Source: DATAXV01 sp036272915
GTDB lineage: Bacteria > Chloroflexota > Dormibacteria > Dormibacterales > Dormibacteraceae
NCBI GenBank assembly: GCA_036272915.1
Contig: DATAXV010000005.1
Span: forward strand, 1-19,740
Direction: 5' to 3'
DNA length: 19,740 nucleotides
Both the position numbers and the translations under genes were made by a program. Below, piece by piece: positions 8,145 through 16,423 of this stretch (within the stretch, counting starts at the first letter, position 1; every line of letters begins with the position of its first letter). Under the pieces are notes generated by a model. It made no database searches, was not told the origin of the DNA, and saw only the letters and a list, made by a program, of their open reading frames with translations.

Positions 8145-9713
8145 GTGAGCGTGACCGTTTCGGGTAGGCCCGCGGGCGGGGTGTCCGCGTACCTCGAGAA
8201 CCCTCTGGCAGGGGGCCTGGGCCAGTACCGCAACATCGAGCCGGCGCTGATGGTGATCTTCGGAGCGACCGGGGATCTCAGCCGGCGGAAGCTGCTGCCT
8301 GCCCTCTACACGCTCTCCCACAACCGCCTCCTCCCCCCCGGCTTCCTGCTCGTCGGGGCCGCCCTCGACGACCTCTCCGAGCGGGGCTTCCGCGAACTCG
8401 CCGCGGCCACGGTCCGGGACCACTCCCGGACCGGGCTGGTCGACGAGGAGTCGCTGGATGCCTTCTGCCAGGAGCTCACCTACCAGCGGGTCGACTTCCA
8501 GGACCGGGAGGCATTCGTCGGCCTTCGCAACCGGCTGGCCGAGCTCGACCGCGAGCGCCACGCCGGCGGCAACATCGTCTTCTACTGCGCGACGCCGCCG
8601 CCCACCTATCCGCAGATCGTCCGGCAGCTGGAGGACGTCGGCCTCTCCAGGTCCGACGTCGGCTACCGGCGCATCATCGTCGAGAAGCCGTTCGGCTCCG
8701 ATCTGACCTCGGCCATGGCGCTGAACCGGGTTCTCGGCTCCGTCTTCCCCGAGGAGTCGGTCTACCGCATCGACCACTACCTGGGCAAGGAGACGGTCCA
8801 GAACATCTTCGCCTTCCGCTTCGCCAACGCGATCTTCGAACCGATCTGGAACACGCGCTTCGTCGACCACGTCCAGATCACGGTCGCCGAGCCGATCGGG
8901 ATCGAGAAGCGGGCCTCCTACTACGAGCAGTCGGGGGCGCTGCGCGACATCATCCAGAACCACGCCTTCCAGCTCCTGTCCGTGATCGCCATGGAGCCGC
9001 CGGTCTCCTTCGACGCGACCAGCGTCCGCGACGAGAAGCTGAAGGTGCTGAAGGCGGTCAGGCGGCTGCGCGACGACCAGGTCGCGACCCACACCGTCCG
9101 CGCCCAGTACCGCGCCGGCATGATCGACGGCGAGGAGGTGGCCGGCTACCGCCAGGAGCGCGGGGTCGTCCCCGACTCGGCGACCGAGACCTTCGCCGCC
9201 CTCCGCCTGAAGGTCGACAACTGGCGCTGGGCTGACGTCCCCTTCTACATCCGGACCGGCAAGCGGCTGGCCCGGCAGGCGACCGAGATCCGGATCCAGT
9301 TCAAGCGGCCGCCGCACCTGACCTTCGGCCAGGAGCAGACCAAGGAGCTGGAGCCGAACTCGATCACGGTTCGCATCCAGCCCGAGGAGGGCATCGCCCT
9401 GCGGTTCGGGGCCAAGGTGCCGAGCGCGGGCGTGGTCATCCGCAGCGTGAACATGGACTTCACCTACTCGTCGGCGTTCCTGGTCGACACGCCCGACGCC
9501 TACGAGCGCCTGCTCCTCGACTGCATGGTCGGGGACCCGACGCTGTTCACCCGCTCCGACGAGGTCGAGCTGGCCTGGTCGCTGATCGATCCGATCGAGG
9601 CCGCGTGGAGGGAGAACCGTCCTCCGCTGTCCTCCTACGAGGCGGGCAGCTGGGGGCCGGAGGAGGCGGATCGTCTCATCGAGGCCGACGGCAGGCGGTG
9701 GCACAACCAATAG
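8145..9713 (+). CDS. zwf: Glucose-6-phosphate 1-dehydrogenase
   Basis: 522 residues, oxidising glucose-6-P to 6-phosphogluconolactone with NADP(+), the first step of the oxidative branch. The dinucleotide-binding loop is FGATGDLSRRKLLPALY (about residue 39). Next come VEKPFGSDL and the active-site motif YRIDHYLGKETVQNI (Asp 210, His 211), then the conserved PFYIRTGKRL and the C-terminal substrate domain. Length is normal for bacterial Zwf. The start is uncertain by two codons: GTG 8145 overlaps a G-rich Shine-Dalgarno run (8136-8145), while in-frame GTG 8151 has better spacing from it. Either start leaves all motifs intact. It is 13 bases after tal-pgi and its end overlaps opcA. Confidence 0.97.
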   Translation: MSVTVSGRPAGGVSAYLENPLAGGLGQYRNIEPALMVIFGATGDLSRRKLLPALYTLSHNRLLPPGFLLVGAALDDLSERGFRELAAATVRDHSRTGLVDEESLDAFCQELTYQRVDFQDREAFVGLRNRLAELDRERHAGGNIVFYCATPPPTYPQIVRQLEDVGLSRSDVGYRRIIVEKPFGSDLTSAMALNRVLGSVFPEESVYRIDHYLGKETVQNIFAFRFANAIFEPIWNTRFVDHVQITVAEPIGIEKRASYYEQSGALRDIIQNHAFQLLSVIAMEPPVSFDATSVRDEKLKVLKAVRRLRDDQVATHTVRAQYRAGMIDGEEVAGYRQERGVVPDSATETFAALRLKVDNWRWADVPFYIRTGKRLARQATEIRIQFKRPPHLTFGQEQTKELEPNSITVRIQPEEGIALRFGAKVPSAGVVIRSVNMDFTYSSAFLVDTPDAYERLLLDCMVGDPTLFTRSDEVELAWSLIDPIEAAWRENRPPLSSYEAGSWGPEEADRLIEADGRRWHNQ

Positions 9714-10750
9714 GCAATCCGCCGCAGACGGTCAGCTGGTCGGGCCACGGCGTCGGCCTCGACACCGTCGCCGAGCAGCTGCACCGGCTCTCCCGGCCGG
9801 GACCGACCGCCTGCTGCGTCAACGTCCTCGTCGGCCTCGGCTCGGACACGGATCCGCAGCCGGTCAGCTCCCTGCTCACCGCCCTCGCCCCCGGCCACCC
9901 GCTGCGGGCGGTGCTGGTGGTCGACCGCGGCGAGGTCTCGGGCATCGACGCCGAGGTCGTCTGCGAGCGAAGCCCGAGGGGGCCGATCCAGCGTCAGCAG
10001 GTGCTGCTGCGCGTCTCCAGCCGGGCCGGCCGCCGGCTGCCCTCGCTGGCGGCGCGGCTGCTGGCCGCCGAGGTTCCCACCTATCTCTGGTGGCCCGGCG
10101 GCGGCCCGTCGCTGGATCTGGACGAGACGCGCCGCGACGTCGACACCTGCGACGCGCTGATCGTCGACTCCGCGCTGCGCGACGACCACCCGGCCCTGGT
10201 CGCCGCCGGCGAGAGGGGACGGGCCTCGGTCGCCGACCTGCTCTGGCCGCGGCTGCGCCCCTGGCGGGAATCTCTGGCCACCTTCTTCGCCCCGCCCGGC
10301 CGGCGCGCCTACCTGGCCGGGGTCGAGCGGCTGGAGCTCGAGACCGGGCCCCATCCCGAGGGGACGAGGGCGGCGGCGCTGCTCCTGGGCTGGATGGCGG
10401 CGCGGCTCGACCAGCGCCTCGACGCCGCCTGGACCGAGGGCGACCGGATCAGCGCCCGCTACCGGCACGGCGGCGGCCGGGTCCTGGTCCGGATTCTCCC
10501 CGGCGAGAGCACCGGCGAGCTGCGTGCGCTCTCGCTGCGGGCGCGCGACTTCGAGCTCACCCTCCGTCACGATGATGGAGACCGCGCCCGGCTCCGGTTC
10601 CGCATCGACGGCACCGTCGATCAGCATCTGTTCTGGCGCCCGCCGGCGCCGGGCGACCAGCTCGGCGAGCTCCTCACCGACGCCCGCCGCGATTCCGTCT
10701 ACGCCGGAGCGCTCGCCCAGGCCGCGATGCTCCTCCAGGCACTGCGTTGA
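9698..10750 (+). CDS. opcA: Glucose-6-phosphate dehydrogenase assembly protein OpcA
   Basis: 350 residues from GTG 9698, starting inside the last codons of zwf (16-nt overlap, different frame). OpcA proteins are known to bind Zwf and promote its oligomerisation and activation in cyanobacteria, and the family occurs next to zwf in actinobacteria. Recognisable features are ACCVNVLVGLG near the N-terminus, and the family block PSLAARLLAAEVPTYLWWPG followed by DALIVDSALR. The C-terminal half is less conserved and ends in an Ala/Leu-rich helix. The frame is open further upstream to 9605, but that would overlap zwf by over 100 bases and add a Gly/Arg-rich stretch unlike the family. The overlap points to translational coupling and balanced production of Zwf and its partner. 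Confidence 0.9.
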   Translation: MAQPIGNPPQTVSWSGHGVGLDTVAEQLHRLSRPGPTACCVNVLVGLGSDTDPQPVSSLLTALAPGHPLRAVLVVDRGEVSGIDAEVVCERSPRGPIQRQQVLLRVSSRAGRRLPSLAARLLAAEVPTYLWWPGGGPSLDLDETRRDVDTCDALIVDSALRDDHPALVAAGERGRASVADLLWPRLRPWRESLATFFAPPGRRAYLAGVERLELETGPHPEGTRAAALLLGWMAARLDQRLDAAWTEGDRISARYRHGGGRVLVRILPGESTGELRALSLRARDFELTLRHDDGDRARLRFRIDGTVDQHLFWRPPAPGDQLGELLTDARRDSVYAGALAQAAMLLQALR

Positions 10751-10759
10751 GAGGTACCG

Positions 10760-11404
10760 ATGCCCATGAACGTGACCGTGCTGGACTCAGCCGACGCCGT
10801 CGCCGCCACCGCCGCCGGATTGATCGAGGCGGCGATCGCGGATGACGTGCGGAGCCTGGTCCTGGCCGGCGGCTCGACGCCGACGCGCACCTACCGGCTC
10901 CTCCAGCCGGGTCCGGCCTGGGGCCGCGTCACCGTGCTCTTCGGCGATGAGCGGTGCGTGCCGCCGACCGATCCCGAGAGCAACTACGCCATGGCCGCCC
11001 AGGAGCTGATCGCGCGGGTCCACCCGGCCGGGGTCGAGCGGATGCCCGGCGAGCTCGGCGCCGAGACCGCGGCCAGGCTCTACGAGGAGGTCGTCCGCGC
11101 CCACGACCCGCTCGACCTGGTCCTGCTCGGGATGGGCCCCGACGGCCACACCGCGTCGCTCTTCCCCGGCGCTCCCGAGGTCGGCGCCGAGGGCCTGGTC
11201 ACGGCCGTCCACAACGCCCCCAAGCCGCCTCCCGACCGGATCAGCCTGACGCTGGGCGTGCTCCGCCGCGCGCGCCGCGTGGTCTTCCTCGTGACCGGCG
11301 CCGACAAGGCGGACGCGGTGAAGCTGGCGGAGAGGGGGGAGGTGCCGTCGGGCATGATCCCCGGCGCCGAGTACCTGATCGACCGGGCGGCGGCGGGCAG
11401 ATGA
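10760..11404 (+). CDS. pgl: 6-phosphogluconolactonase
   Basis: 214 residues from ATG 10760, with TGAGAGG ending five bases upstream. In-frame ATG 10766 is a less likely start. The protein belongs to the DevB/NagB-like lactonase family, which hydrolyses 6-phosphogluconolactone to 6-phosphogluconate. Motifs are VLAGGSTPTRTYRLL near the N-terminus, LFGDERCVPPTDPESNY, LVLLGMGPDGHTASLFPG with the catalytic His region, and RISLTLGVLRRARRVVFLVTG. It is slightly shorter than many homologues (about 230-260 residues), with no motif missing. It starts nine bases after opcA, and its TGA overlaps the rpe start in an ATGA, so pgl and rpe are probably translationally coupled. Confidence 0.95.
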   Translation: MPMNVTVLDSADAVAATAAGLIEAAIADDVRSLVLAGGSTPTRTYRLLQPGPAWGRVTVLFGDERCVPPTDPESNYAMAAQELIARVHPAGVERMPGELGAETAARLYEEVVRAHDPLDLVLLGMGPDGHTASLFPGAPEVGAEGLVTAVHNAPKPPPDRISLTLGVLRRARRVVFLVTGADKADAVKLAERGEVPSGMIPGAEYLIDRAAAGR

Positions 11405-12072
11405 GCCTCTCGCCCCAGGGCATCATCCCCTCCATCCTCTCGGCCGACCTGACGCGGCTCGGCGAGCAGGTGCAGGAGGCGGTCGAGGCCGGCGCCGACC
11501 GCATCCAGGTCGACGTCATGGACGGTCACTTCGTCCCCAACCTGACCTTCGGCGCCGACACCATCGCCGCCGTGCGCCGGGTCGCGCCCGCGATCCCGAT
11601 CGAGGCGCACCTCATGATCGAGCAGCCGGAGCGGCAGATCGAGAGCTTCGCCAGGGCCGGCGCCTCCCACCTCTTCATCCAGGTCGAGTCGACGACCTCG
11701 CTCTACCGCACGGTGACGGCGATCCGGAAGCTCGGCTGCAGCCCCGGCGTCGCCCTCAACCCGGGAACCCCGGTCGAGGCGGTGCGCGAGCTGCTCCCCT
11801 ACATCGACCTGATCCTGGTGATGACCGTCGAGCCCGGCTTCGGCGGCCAGTCCTTCATCCCCTCGAGCCCGGACAAGGTCGCCAGGGTCCGTGCCATGGC
11901 GCCGGAGCTGGACGTCGAGGTGGATGGCGGCATCGAGGCCCAGACCGCCGCCACGGTGGCCGAGGCCGGTGCCAACCTCTTCGTCGCCGGCAGCGCCGTG
12001 TATGCCCACCGGGAGGGCATCGCGTCGGGGATCGGGACGCTTCGCCAGGCGGTCGCCCCTTATGCTCGCTGA
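11401..12072 (+). CDS. rpe: Ribulose-phosphate 3-epimerase
   Basis: 223 residues from ATG 11401, which overlaps the pgl stop (ATGA). It is a (beta/alpha)8-barrel metal enzyme interconverting ribulose-5-P and xylulose-5-P. Landmarks are IIPSILSADLTRLG at the N-terminus, VDVMDGHFVPNLTFG carrying a metal/catalytic Asp at about residue 38, EAHLMIEQPE with a metal-binding His, MTVEPGFGGQSFIP, the second catalytic Asp in EVDGGIEAQTA (about 175), and the phosphate-binding end NLFVAGSAVYA. Length is normal. Xylulose-5-P made here is the ketol donor for the transketolase encoded upstream. The frame is open further upstream inside pgl, but the family N-terminus clearly begins at this ATG. Confidence 0.96.
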   Translation: MSLSPQGIIPSILSADLTRLGEQVQEAVEAGADRIQVDVMDGHFVPNLTFGADTIAAVRRVAPAIPIEAHLMIEQPERQIESFARAGASHLFIQVESTTSLYRTVTAIRKLGCSPGVALNPGTPVEAVRELLPYIDLILVMTVEPGFGGQSFIPSSPDKVARVRAMAPELDVEVDGGIEAQTAATVAEAGANLFVAGSAVYAHREGIASGIGTLRQAVAPYAR

Positions 12073-12763
12073 GACCATGGACCAGACCCCCGAGGACTAC
12101 AAGCGCGTGGCGGCGGAGCACGCGTTGACCCTGGTCCGCGACGGTATGCGGATCGGCATCGGCACGGGCAGTACCGCCCGCTACTTCATCGAGGGCATGG
12201 GCCGGCTGGTCGGGCAGGGCATGAGCCTCCGCGGGCTCCCCACGTCGGAGCTCAGCGCCGAGCTGGCCCGAAGCGCCGACGTCCCTCTCCTCGATGCCTC
12301 CGACGCCTGCCTCGACCTGGCCGTCGACGGCGCCGACGAGGTCGATCCCGAGCTGCGCCTGATCAAGGGCCGCGGCGGGGCCCTCCTCCGGGAGAAGCTG
12401 GTCGCCAGCGCCGCCGACCGGTTCGTCGTCATCGTGGACGAGACCAAGCTCGTCGACCGGCTCGGCCGGGGCCGGCTGCCGGTGGAGATCGTCCCCTTCC
12501 TCTGGCACCTGACGGCGCAGAGGATCGAGGCGCTCGGCCTGAGCTGGGAGCTTCGCGGGGGCCGCGAGAAGCCCTTCGTCACCGACAACGGCAACCTCAT
12601 CCTCGACGTCAGGGGGGAGGGGCAGATCACCGACCCCGAGGCTCTCGGCGCCCGGCTCGAGAACCAGCTCGGCGTGGTCGAGCACGGGCTCTTCATGGGC
12701 CTCGCCCGCGCCTGCATCGTCGCCGGCCCCGGCGGGCTCCGAGTCCTCGGCGGGCTCTCCTGA
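12062..12763 (+). CDS. rpiA: Ribose-5-phosphate isomerase A
   Basis: 233 residues if ATG 12062 is used (11-nt overlap with rpe), or 228 from ATG 12077. Neither has a strong ribosome binding site, so the start is uncertain by five codons. RpiA interconverts ribulose-5-P and ribose-5-P. The expected blocks are present: MRIGIGTGSTARYFIEGM (phosphate loop), LDLAVDGADEVDPELRLIKG with the catalytic Asp/Glu region, GRGGALLREKLVASAADRFV, VDETKLVDRLG and LPVEIVPF. The C-terminal part, with VTDNGNLILDV and VEHGLFMGLA, is also typical. Together with rpe it splits ribulose-5-P into the two pentose phosphates that transketolase needs. The overlap with rpe suggests coupling. Confidence 0.95.
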   Translation: MLAETMDQTPEDYKRVAAEHALTLVRDGMRIGIGTGSTARYFIEGMGRLVGQGMSLRGLPTSELSAELARSADVPLLDASDACLDLAVDGADEVDPELRLIKGRGGALLREKLVASAADRFVVIVDETKLVDRLGRGRLPVEIVPFLWHLTAQRIEALGLSWELRGGREKPFVTDNGNLILDVRGEGQITDPEALGARLENQLGVVEHGLFMGLARACIVAGPGGLRVLGGLS

Positions 12764-12793
12764 GCCGGGGCCGGAGCCGTACACTCGGCTGTC

Positions 12794-14212
12794 ATGGGAT
12801 CCCAGTTCGGCGTCTACGGTCTAGCCACGATGGGTCAGAACCTGGCCCGCAACATCGCCTCCCACAACGTCCCCGTCGCCCTCTACAACCGGACCGCGGC
12901 CCGCACCGACCGCATGATGGAGGAGCACGGCAGCGAGGGGGACTTCACCCCCACCCATGACATCCCCGGCTTCGTCGCCGCTCTGGAGCGTCCCCGCGCG
13001 CTGATCCTCATGGTCAAGGCGGGCGACGCCGTGGACGAGGCCATCGCCGCCCTGCTGCCGCACCTGGACAGGGACGATCTCATCATCGACGGCGGCAACT
13101 CCTACTTCAAGGACACGCGCAGGCGCGCGCAGGAGCTCGAGGTGAAGGGGATCCGCTTCCTCGGCACCGGAGTCTCCGGTGGAGAGGAGGGGGCGCTGCT
13201 CGGCCCCAGCATCATGCCTGGCGGTACCCGCGAGGGCTACGCGCGCGTCGAGTCGATCTTCACCCAGATCGCCGCCCAGGTGGACGGGACCCCATGCTGC
13301 ACCTACATCGGCTCGGACGGTGCCGGGCACTACGTGAAGATGGTGCACAACGGCATCGAATACGCCGACATCCAGCTCATCGCCGAGGCCTACGACCTGA
13401 TGCGCTCGGCGATCGGTCTCAGCGCGACCGAGCAGGCCGCGATCTTCCGCGAGTGGAACGAGGGCGACCTCGACTCCTACCTGATCCAGATCACCGCCGA
13501 GGTGCTGAGCAAGCAGGACGCGGGCACCGGCAAGCCGCTGGTCGACGTCATCCTCGACGAGGCCGAGCAGAAGGGCACCGGCAAGTGGACGTCGCAGGAT
13601 TCCCTCGACCTCGGGATCCCGGTCACCGCGATCACCGAGGCCGTGTTCGCCCGGTTCCTCTCCGCCCAGCGGGACCAGCGGCTGGTCGCCGCCAAGCAGC
13701 TGCCCGGCCCCACCGGTAAGGCGCCGGAGTCTCTGGTCCAGGACCTTCGCGGGGCCCTGTACGCCTCCAAGGTGGTCGCCTACGCGCAGGGCTTCGACCA
13801 GCTCGCCGCGGCCGGCCAGGAATTCGGGTGGGACCTCGACCTCGGCTCCCTGGCCACCATCTGGCGTGGCGGCTGCATCATCCGTGCCCGCTTCCTCGAC
13901 CGGATCCGCGAGACCTACGACCAGCACGCCGACCTGCCCAACCTGCTCCTCGCCCCGTACTTCCGCGACGCGGTCGCCGAGGGTCAGGACGCCTGGCGCC
14001 GGGTCATCCGGACCGCGGTCGAACTCGGCGTGCCGGTCCCGGCGTTCTCGTCTGCGCTCGCCTACTACGACGGGTATCGGAGGGAGCGTGGCCCGGCCAA
14101 CCTGATCCAGGGCCTGCGCGACTACTTCGGCGCCCACACCTATCACCGGCTCGATCGCGAGGGCACCTTCCACACCCGGTGGGGACAGGACGGCGCAGAG
14201 GTCGAGGCCTGA
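12794..14212 (+). CDS. gnd: 6-phosphogluconate dehydrogenase, decarboxylating
   Basis: 472 residues from ATG 12794, the usual long homodimeric form (about 470 residues). It oxidises and decarboxylates 6-phosphogluconate to ribulose-5-P and CO2 with reduction of NADP(+). The N-terminal Rossmann loop is FGVYGLATMGQNLARNI, followed by YNRT, which is typical of NADP-preferring enzymes. Then come GGNSYFKDTRRRAQEL, GTGVSGGEEGALLGPSIMPGG (substrate site) and YVKMVHNGIEYADIQLIAEA with the catalytic Lys. The C-terminal all-helical dimerisation domain includes KGTGKWTSQDSLDLGIP and IWRGGCIIRA. It is the last gene of the operon, 30 bases after rpiA, the widest internal gap. It completes the oxidative branch and would also use 6-phosphogluconate from the gluconokinase-like enzyme. 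Confidence 0.97.
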   Translation: MGSQFGVYGLATMGQNLARNIASHNVPVALYNRTAARTDRMMEEHGSEGDFTPTHDIPGFVAALERPRALILMVKAGDAVDEAIAALLPHLDRDDLIIDGGNSYFKDTRRRAQELEVKGIRFLGTGVSGGEEGALLGPSIMPGGTREGYARVESIFTQIAAQVDGTPCCTYIGSDGAGHYVKMVHNGIEYADIQLIAEAYDLMRSAIGLSATEQAAIFREWNEGDLDSYLIQITAEVLSKQDAGTGKPLVDVILDEAEQKGTGKWTSQDSLDLGIPVTAITEAVFARFLSAQRDQRLVAAKQLPGPTGKAPESLVQDLRGALYASKVVAYAQGFDQLAAAGQEFGWDLDLGSLATIWRGGCIIRARFLDRIRETYDQHADLPNLLLAPYFRDAVAEGQDAWRRVIRTAVELGVPVPAFSSALAYYDGYRRERGPANLIQGLRDYFGAHTYHRLDREGTFHTRWGQDGAEVEA

Positions 14213-14486
14213 CGCGGACGCCGCCAAGGGGTAGAGTCCTGCCGGCCGGGACGCACTGAGTCCTCACCGCCGCACCTGCTCGAGCCCGGCGAGCAGGTGC
14301 AGCCGGTGCGGCGGCGCCGCGAGGGCACGGGCGGAGGCGCTCCCCTCCGATCCGAACCGCATTCCGTCGTGCCGCCGCCCGCTCCCTCGAACCGGCCGCC
14401 GCACTGTCCCCATTTCGCCAGTGCCGCCGCTCGGCGCGGGCCGCCACAGGCGGGTCGACGTCAGCCACCGAAAACAGCCCGGCGGA
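14213..14486. other. Convergent intergenic region without a gene
   Basis: This 274-base gap lies between the ends of two convergent operons (gnd rightward, ABC ATPase leftward). I see no credible coding frame: the open frames here are Arg/Pro/Ala-rich translations of GC-rich noncoding DNA. It contains the hairpin listed separately near its left side. Confidence 0.6.
14267..14314. terminator. Strong hairpin with a competing alternative stem; likely terminator or 3' mRNA end
   Basis: GCACCTGCTCG (14272-14282) and CGAGCAGGTGC (14290-14300) pair perfectly over 11 bp around a 7-nt loop. CCGCCGCACC (14267-14276) can instead pair perfectly with GGTGCGGCGG (14305-14314). The two stems share GCACC and are mutually exclusive. 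No T-run follows on either strand, so this is not a textbook intrinsic terminator. The position about 55 bases after gnd, between convergent operons, suggests transcript-end formation or protection from readthrough in both directions. Confidence 0.5.
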
Positions 14487-15176
14487 TCATCCGGCGGCGT
14501 CATCCTCGCCCAGACGTCCGTCGGTGAGCCGGAAGGTCCGGTCGCTACGCTTGGCCATCGCCTCGTCATGAGTCACGACGAGGACCGTGGTGGCCTGCGA
14601 GTGGGCGAGCGCCCCCAGCAGCTCGAGGATGGTGTCGGCGGTCTGCGAGTCGAGATTTCCCGCGGGCTCGTCGGCGAGGATCAGCTTCGGCCTGTTCGCC
14701 AGCGCTCTGGCGATGGCCACGCGCTGCTGCTCGCCGCCGCTGAGCTTGCCCGGCTTCCGCGACTGCTTGCTCCCGGTGAGCTCGACCTGGTCCAGCAGCT
14801 CCCTCGCTCGCAGCATGCGTTCCCGCCTGCCACGGCCGATGAATTCCATCGGGAGCATGACGTTCTCGGTGGCGGTGAGGTTCGGCACGAGGTTGTAGCT
14901 CTGAAAGACGAAGCCGACCTCGCGTGCTCGGTAGTCGTTCAGCTTGTTGTTCGAGAGCCGGGTGATGTCCTCGCCATTGACCTCGATGCTGCCGCTCGTC
15001 GGTTGCTCGAGACCGCCGAGCAGGCTCATGAGGGTGCTCTTCCCGCTCCCGCTGCGGCCGACGATCGCTATGAACTCGCCATCGGGGATGCTCATCGTCA
15101 CGCCATTCACGGCCGTCACCGCACTGGCGCCGGAGCCGAACGACTTGGTCACTTTCCTTGCTTCAAGCACGATCAC
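14487..15176 (-). CDS. ABC transporter ATP-binding protein, MacB/LolD type
   Basis: 229 residues from GTG 15176-15174, with AGGAG a few bases upstream. The start overlaps the stop of the permease gene (GTGA), so the two are coupled. All ABC ATPase motifs are intact: Walker A GRSGSGKST (40-48), Q-loop Gln about 92 in VFQSYNLVP, signature LSGGEQQR (145-152), Walker B with catalytic Glu LILADEPAGNLD (165-176), D-loop, and H-loop His about 203 in VVTHDEAMA. The sequence style (FGSGASAVTAVNGV, then LGGLEQPTSGSIEVNGEDIT) is that of the MacB/LolD/FtsE group. Members of that group pair with FtsX-like permeases and act by mechanotransmission or extrusion rather than ordinary channel import. Substrate unknown; drug, peptide or lipoprotein-related export are all possible. 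Confidence 0.93.
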   Translation of the reverse strand: MIVLEARKVTKSFGSGASAVTAVNGVTMSIPDGEFIAIVGRSGSGKSTLMSLLGGLEQPTSGSIEVNGEDITRLSNNKLNDYRAREVGFVFQSYNLVPNLTATENVMLPMEFIGRGRRERMLRARELLDQVELTGSKQSRKPGKLSGGEQQRVAIARALANRPKLILADEPAGNLDSQTADTILELLGALAHSQATTVLVVTHDEAMAKRSDRTFRLTDGRLGEDDAAG

Positions 15177-16423
15177 TCGCTCCTAAGGGCTTCGGCCGGT
15201 TGGATTCTGCTGATGAGGTAGGACGCCGCCCCACTCCCGAAAGCGGCAATCAGGAGCACGCCCCCCAGCCCGACCAGGATGTCGAGAACGCTGGCCGTCG
15301 CCTGCACCTGAGAGAGGTGTGCGAGCGCCGGGTTCTGCACGGCGGGCAGGCTCGCCGCCGAGCTCGGGCCGCCGCCGTTGCCGAGCAGCCGGGACGTGAT
15401 CGAGCCGGCGGCGAGAGCGCCAGCGAGGAGGCCGACGGCTCCGCCGAGCACACTGAGGGTCAGGGCCTCGGTGATGAACTGACACACGATGCGGCCACTT
15501 GAGCCCCCGATCGCCTTCAGGATCCCGACCTCCCGCCTCCGTTCCCGGACGATCATCAGCATGACCAGAAAACTGATGGTCGCGGCCGCGCCCGTGGCTC
15601 CGAGAAGGCTGTAGAGGGAGAGACTCTCGACGCTGTCGAGCGGCGCCAGCGCCTGATTGGTTTGGGCGATGTCACTCGTGACGTCCGCACCGGGGCCGAG
15701 GTCGGCGGCGATCTCGCCGGTGACGGCACTCAGGTCCCTGAGGGAGTCCGCGGTGGCGACGGCGCTGGCGACGTCCTGGTCGTTGTGGGTGAGGCGCTGC
15801 TCGGTCGAGAGCGGGACGATGACCGTGTCGTTGCCGCTGTCGGTGTCGCTCTCGAAGATCGCCTTCACGGTGAAGGCCACGCCGTATGCGCTGAAGGTGG
15901 AGCCCACCTTGAGGTGGTTCCTCTCCGCCATTGTCGTGCTGATCATGGCGTCGTCCGAATTGCCCGTGCCATCGATCACGTGCCCGGCCACGACCGTAAG
16001 GGTCGAGGCGCCGATATTGGCGGGATCGGTGGGCTCGTTGGTGCCGACGGTGCCCACCGGCTCACCGGTGCCGCCGGGCGACAGGACTCCGGTATCGGCG
16101 GGCTGGTTGGACGTGTTCTCCGGCCGCAGGCTGCCGGGCAGCGCCTCGTCGAGGTTCACGACGTCCGGCAGGTGCGCCACCCTGCTCAGCTCGACCGTGG
16201 TCAGGTACTTTTCGCCGTCGCTTCCCAAGGCGTAGCCGGCCGGAACGACTTCGACGGTGTCGCCGATCGAGGCGAGCGTGGCGTCGATCTTGCTCTGAAC
16301 GCTCTCGTGGGCGATCAACATGACGAAACTCAGGCCGACGCTGAGGCCGAGGATGACGGCGATTGCGGCGGTGCGGGTCGCGTTCCGGAAGGCGTTGCGG
16401 ACGCCCCTGCTGATGACGCTCAT
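15173..16423 (-). CDS. FtsX-like ABC permease (downstream copy of a duplicated pair)
   Basis: 416 residues from ATG 16423-16421. One N-terminal transmembrane helix (about 19-40) follows the basic start MSVISRGVRNAFRNATRT. A large extracytoplasmic domain (about 40-270) comes next, then three helices near 275-298, 316-342 and 378-402. The cytoplasmic coupling segment VRERRREVGILKAIGGSSGRI after helix 2 is the classic FtsX/MacB mark. It ends PAEALRSE. It is clearly paralogous to the permease at 16581-17975: same start, ANIGASTL, LKVGSTF.AYG, AIFESDT..GNDTVI, and same C-terminus. It has a shorter external domain with a Gly/Pro/Thr-rich loop around residues 105-140. The stop overlaps the ATPase start. 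It probably dimerises with its paralogue and is driven by the single intact ATPase; that pairing is inference. Confidence 0.92.
   Translation of the reverse strand: MSVISRGVRNAFRNATRTAAIAVILGLSVGLSFVMLIAHESVQSKIDATLASIGDTVEVVPAGYALGSDGEKYLTTVELSRVAHLPDVVNLDEALPGSLRPENTSNQPADTGVLSPGGTGEPVGTVGTNEPTDPANIGASTLTVVAGHVIDGTGNSDDAMISTTMAERNHLKVGSTFSAYGVAFTVKAIFESDTDSGNDTVIVPLSTEQRLTHNDQDVASAVATADSLRDLSAVTGEIAADLGPGADVTSDIAQTNQALAPLDSVESLSLYSLLGATGAAATISFLVMLMIVRERRREVGILKAIGGSSGRIVCQFITEALTLSVLGGAVGLLAGALAAGSITSRLLGNGGGPSSAASLPAVQNPALAHLSQVQATASVLDILVGLGGVLLIAAFGSGAASYLISRIQPAEALRSE

Noticed and set aside
5168..8236. Leftward open frame of 1022 codons opposite tal-pgi
   Set aside because: It is the mirror of a strongly GC3-biased gene. 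Its translation is Leu/Gly/Asp/Val-rich with no family motif, while the plus strand carries unmistakable transaldolase and isomerase motifs.
9605..9697. Upstream extension of opcA
   Set aside because: The added Gly/Ser/Arg-rich residues are zwf read in another frame, and the overlap would be excessive.
8058..9710. Leftward open frame of 550 codons opposite zwf
   Set aside because: Same antisense effect of codon bias; the rightward strand encodes a full Zwf.
12780..12785. TACACT just before gnd as a -10 element for a separate gnd promoter
   Set aside because: Only eight bases from the ATG and no matching -35. Continuous operon spacing explains gnd expression better.
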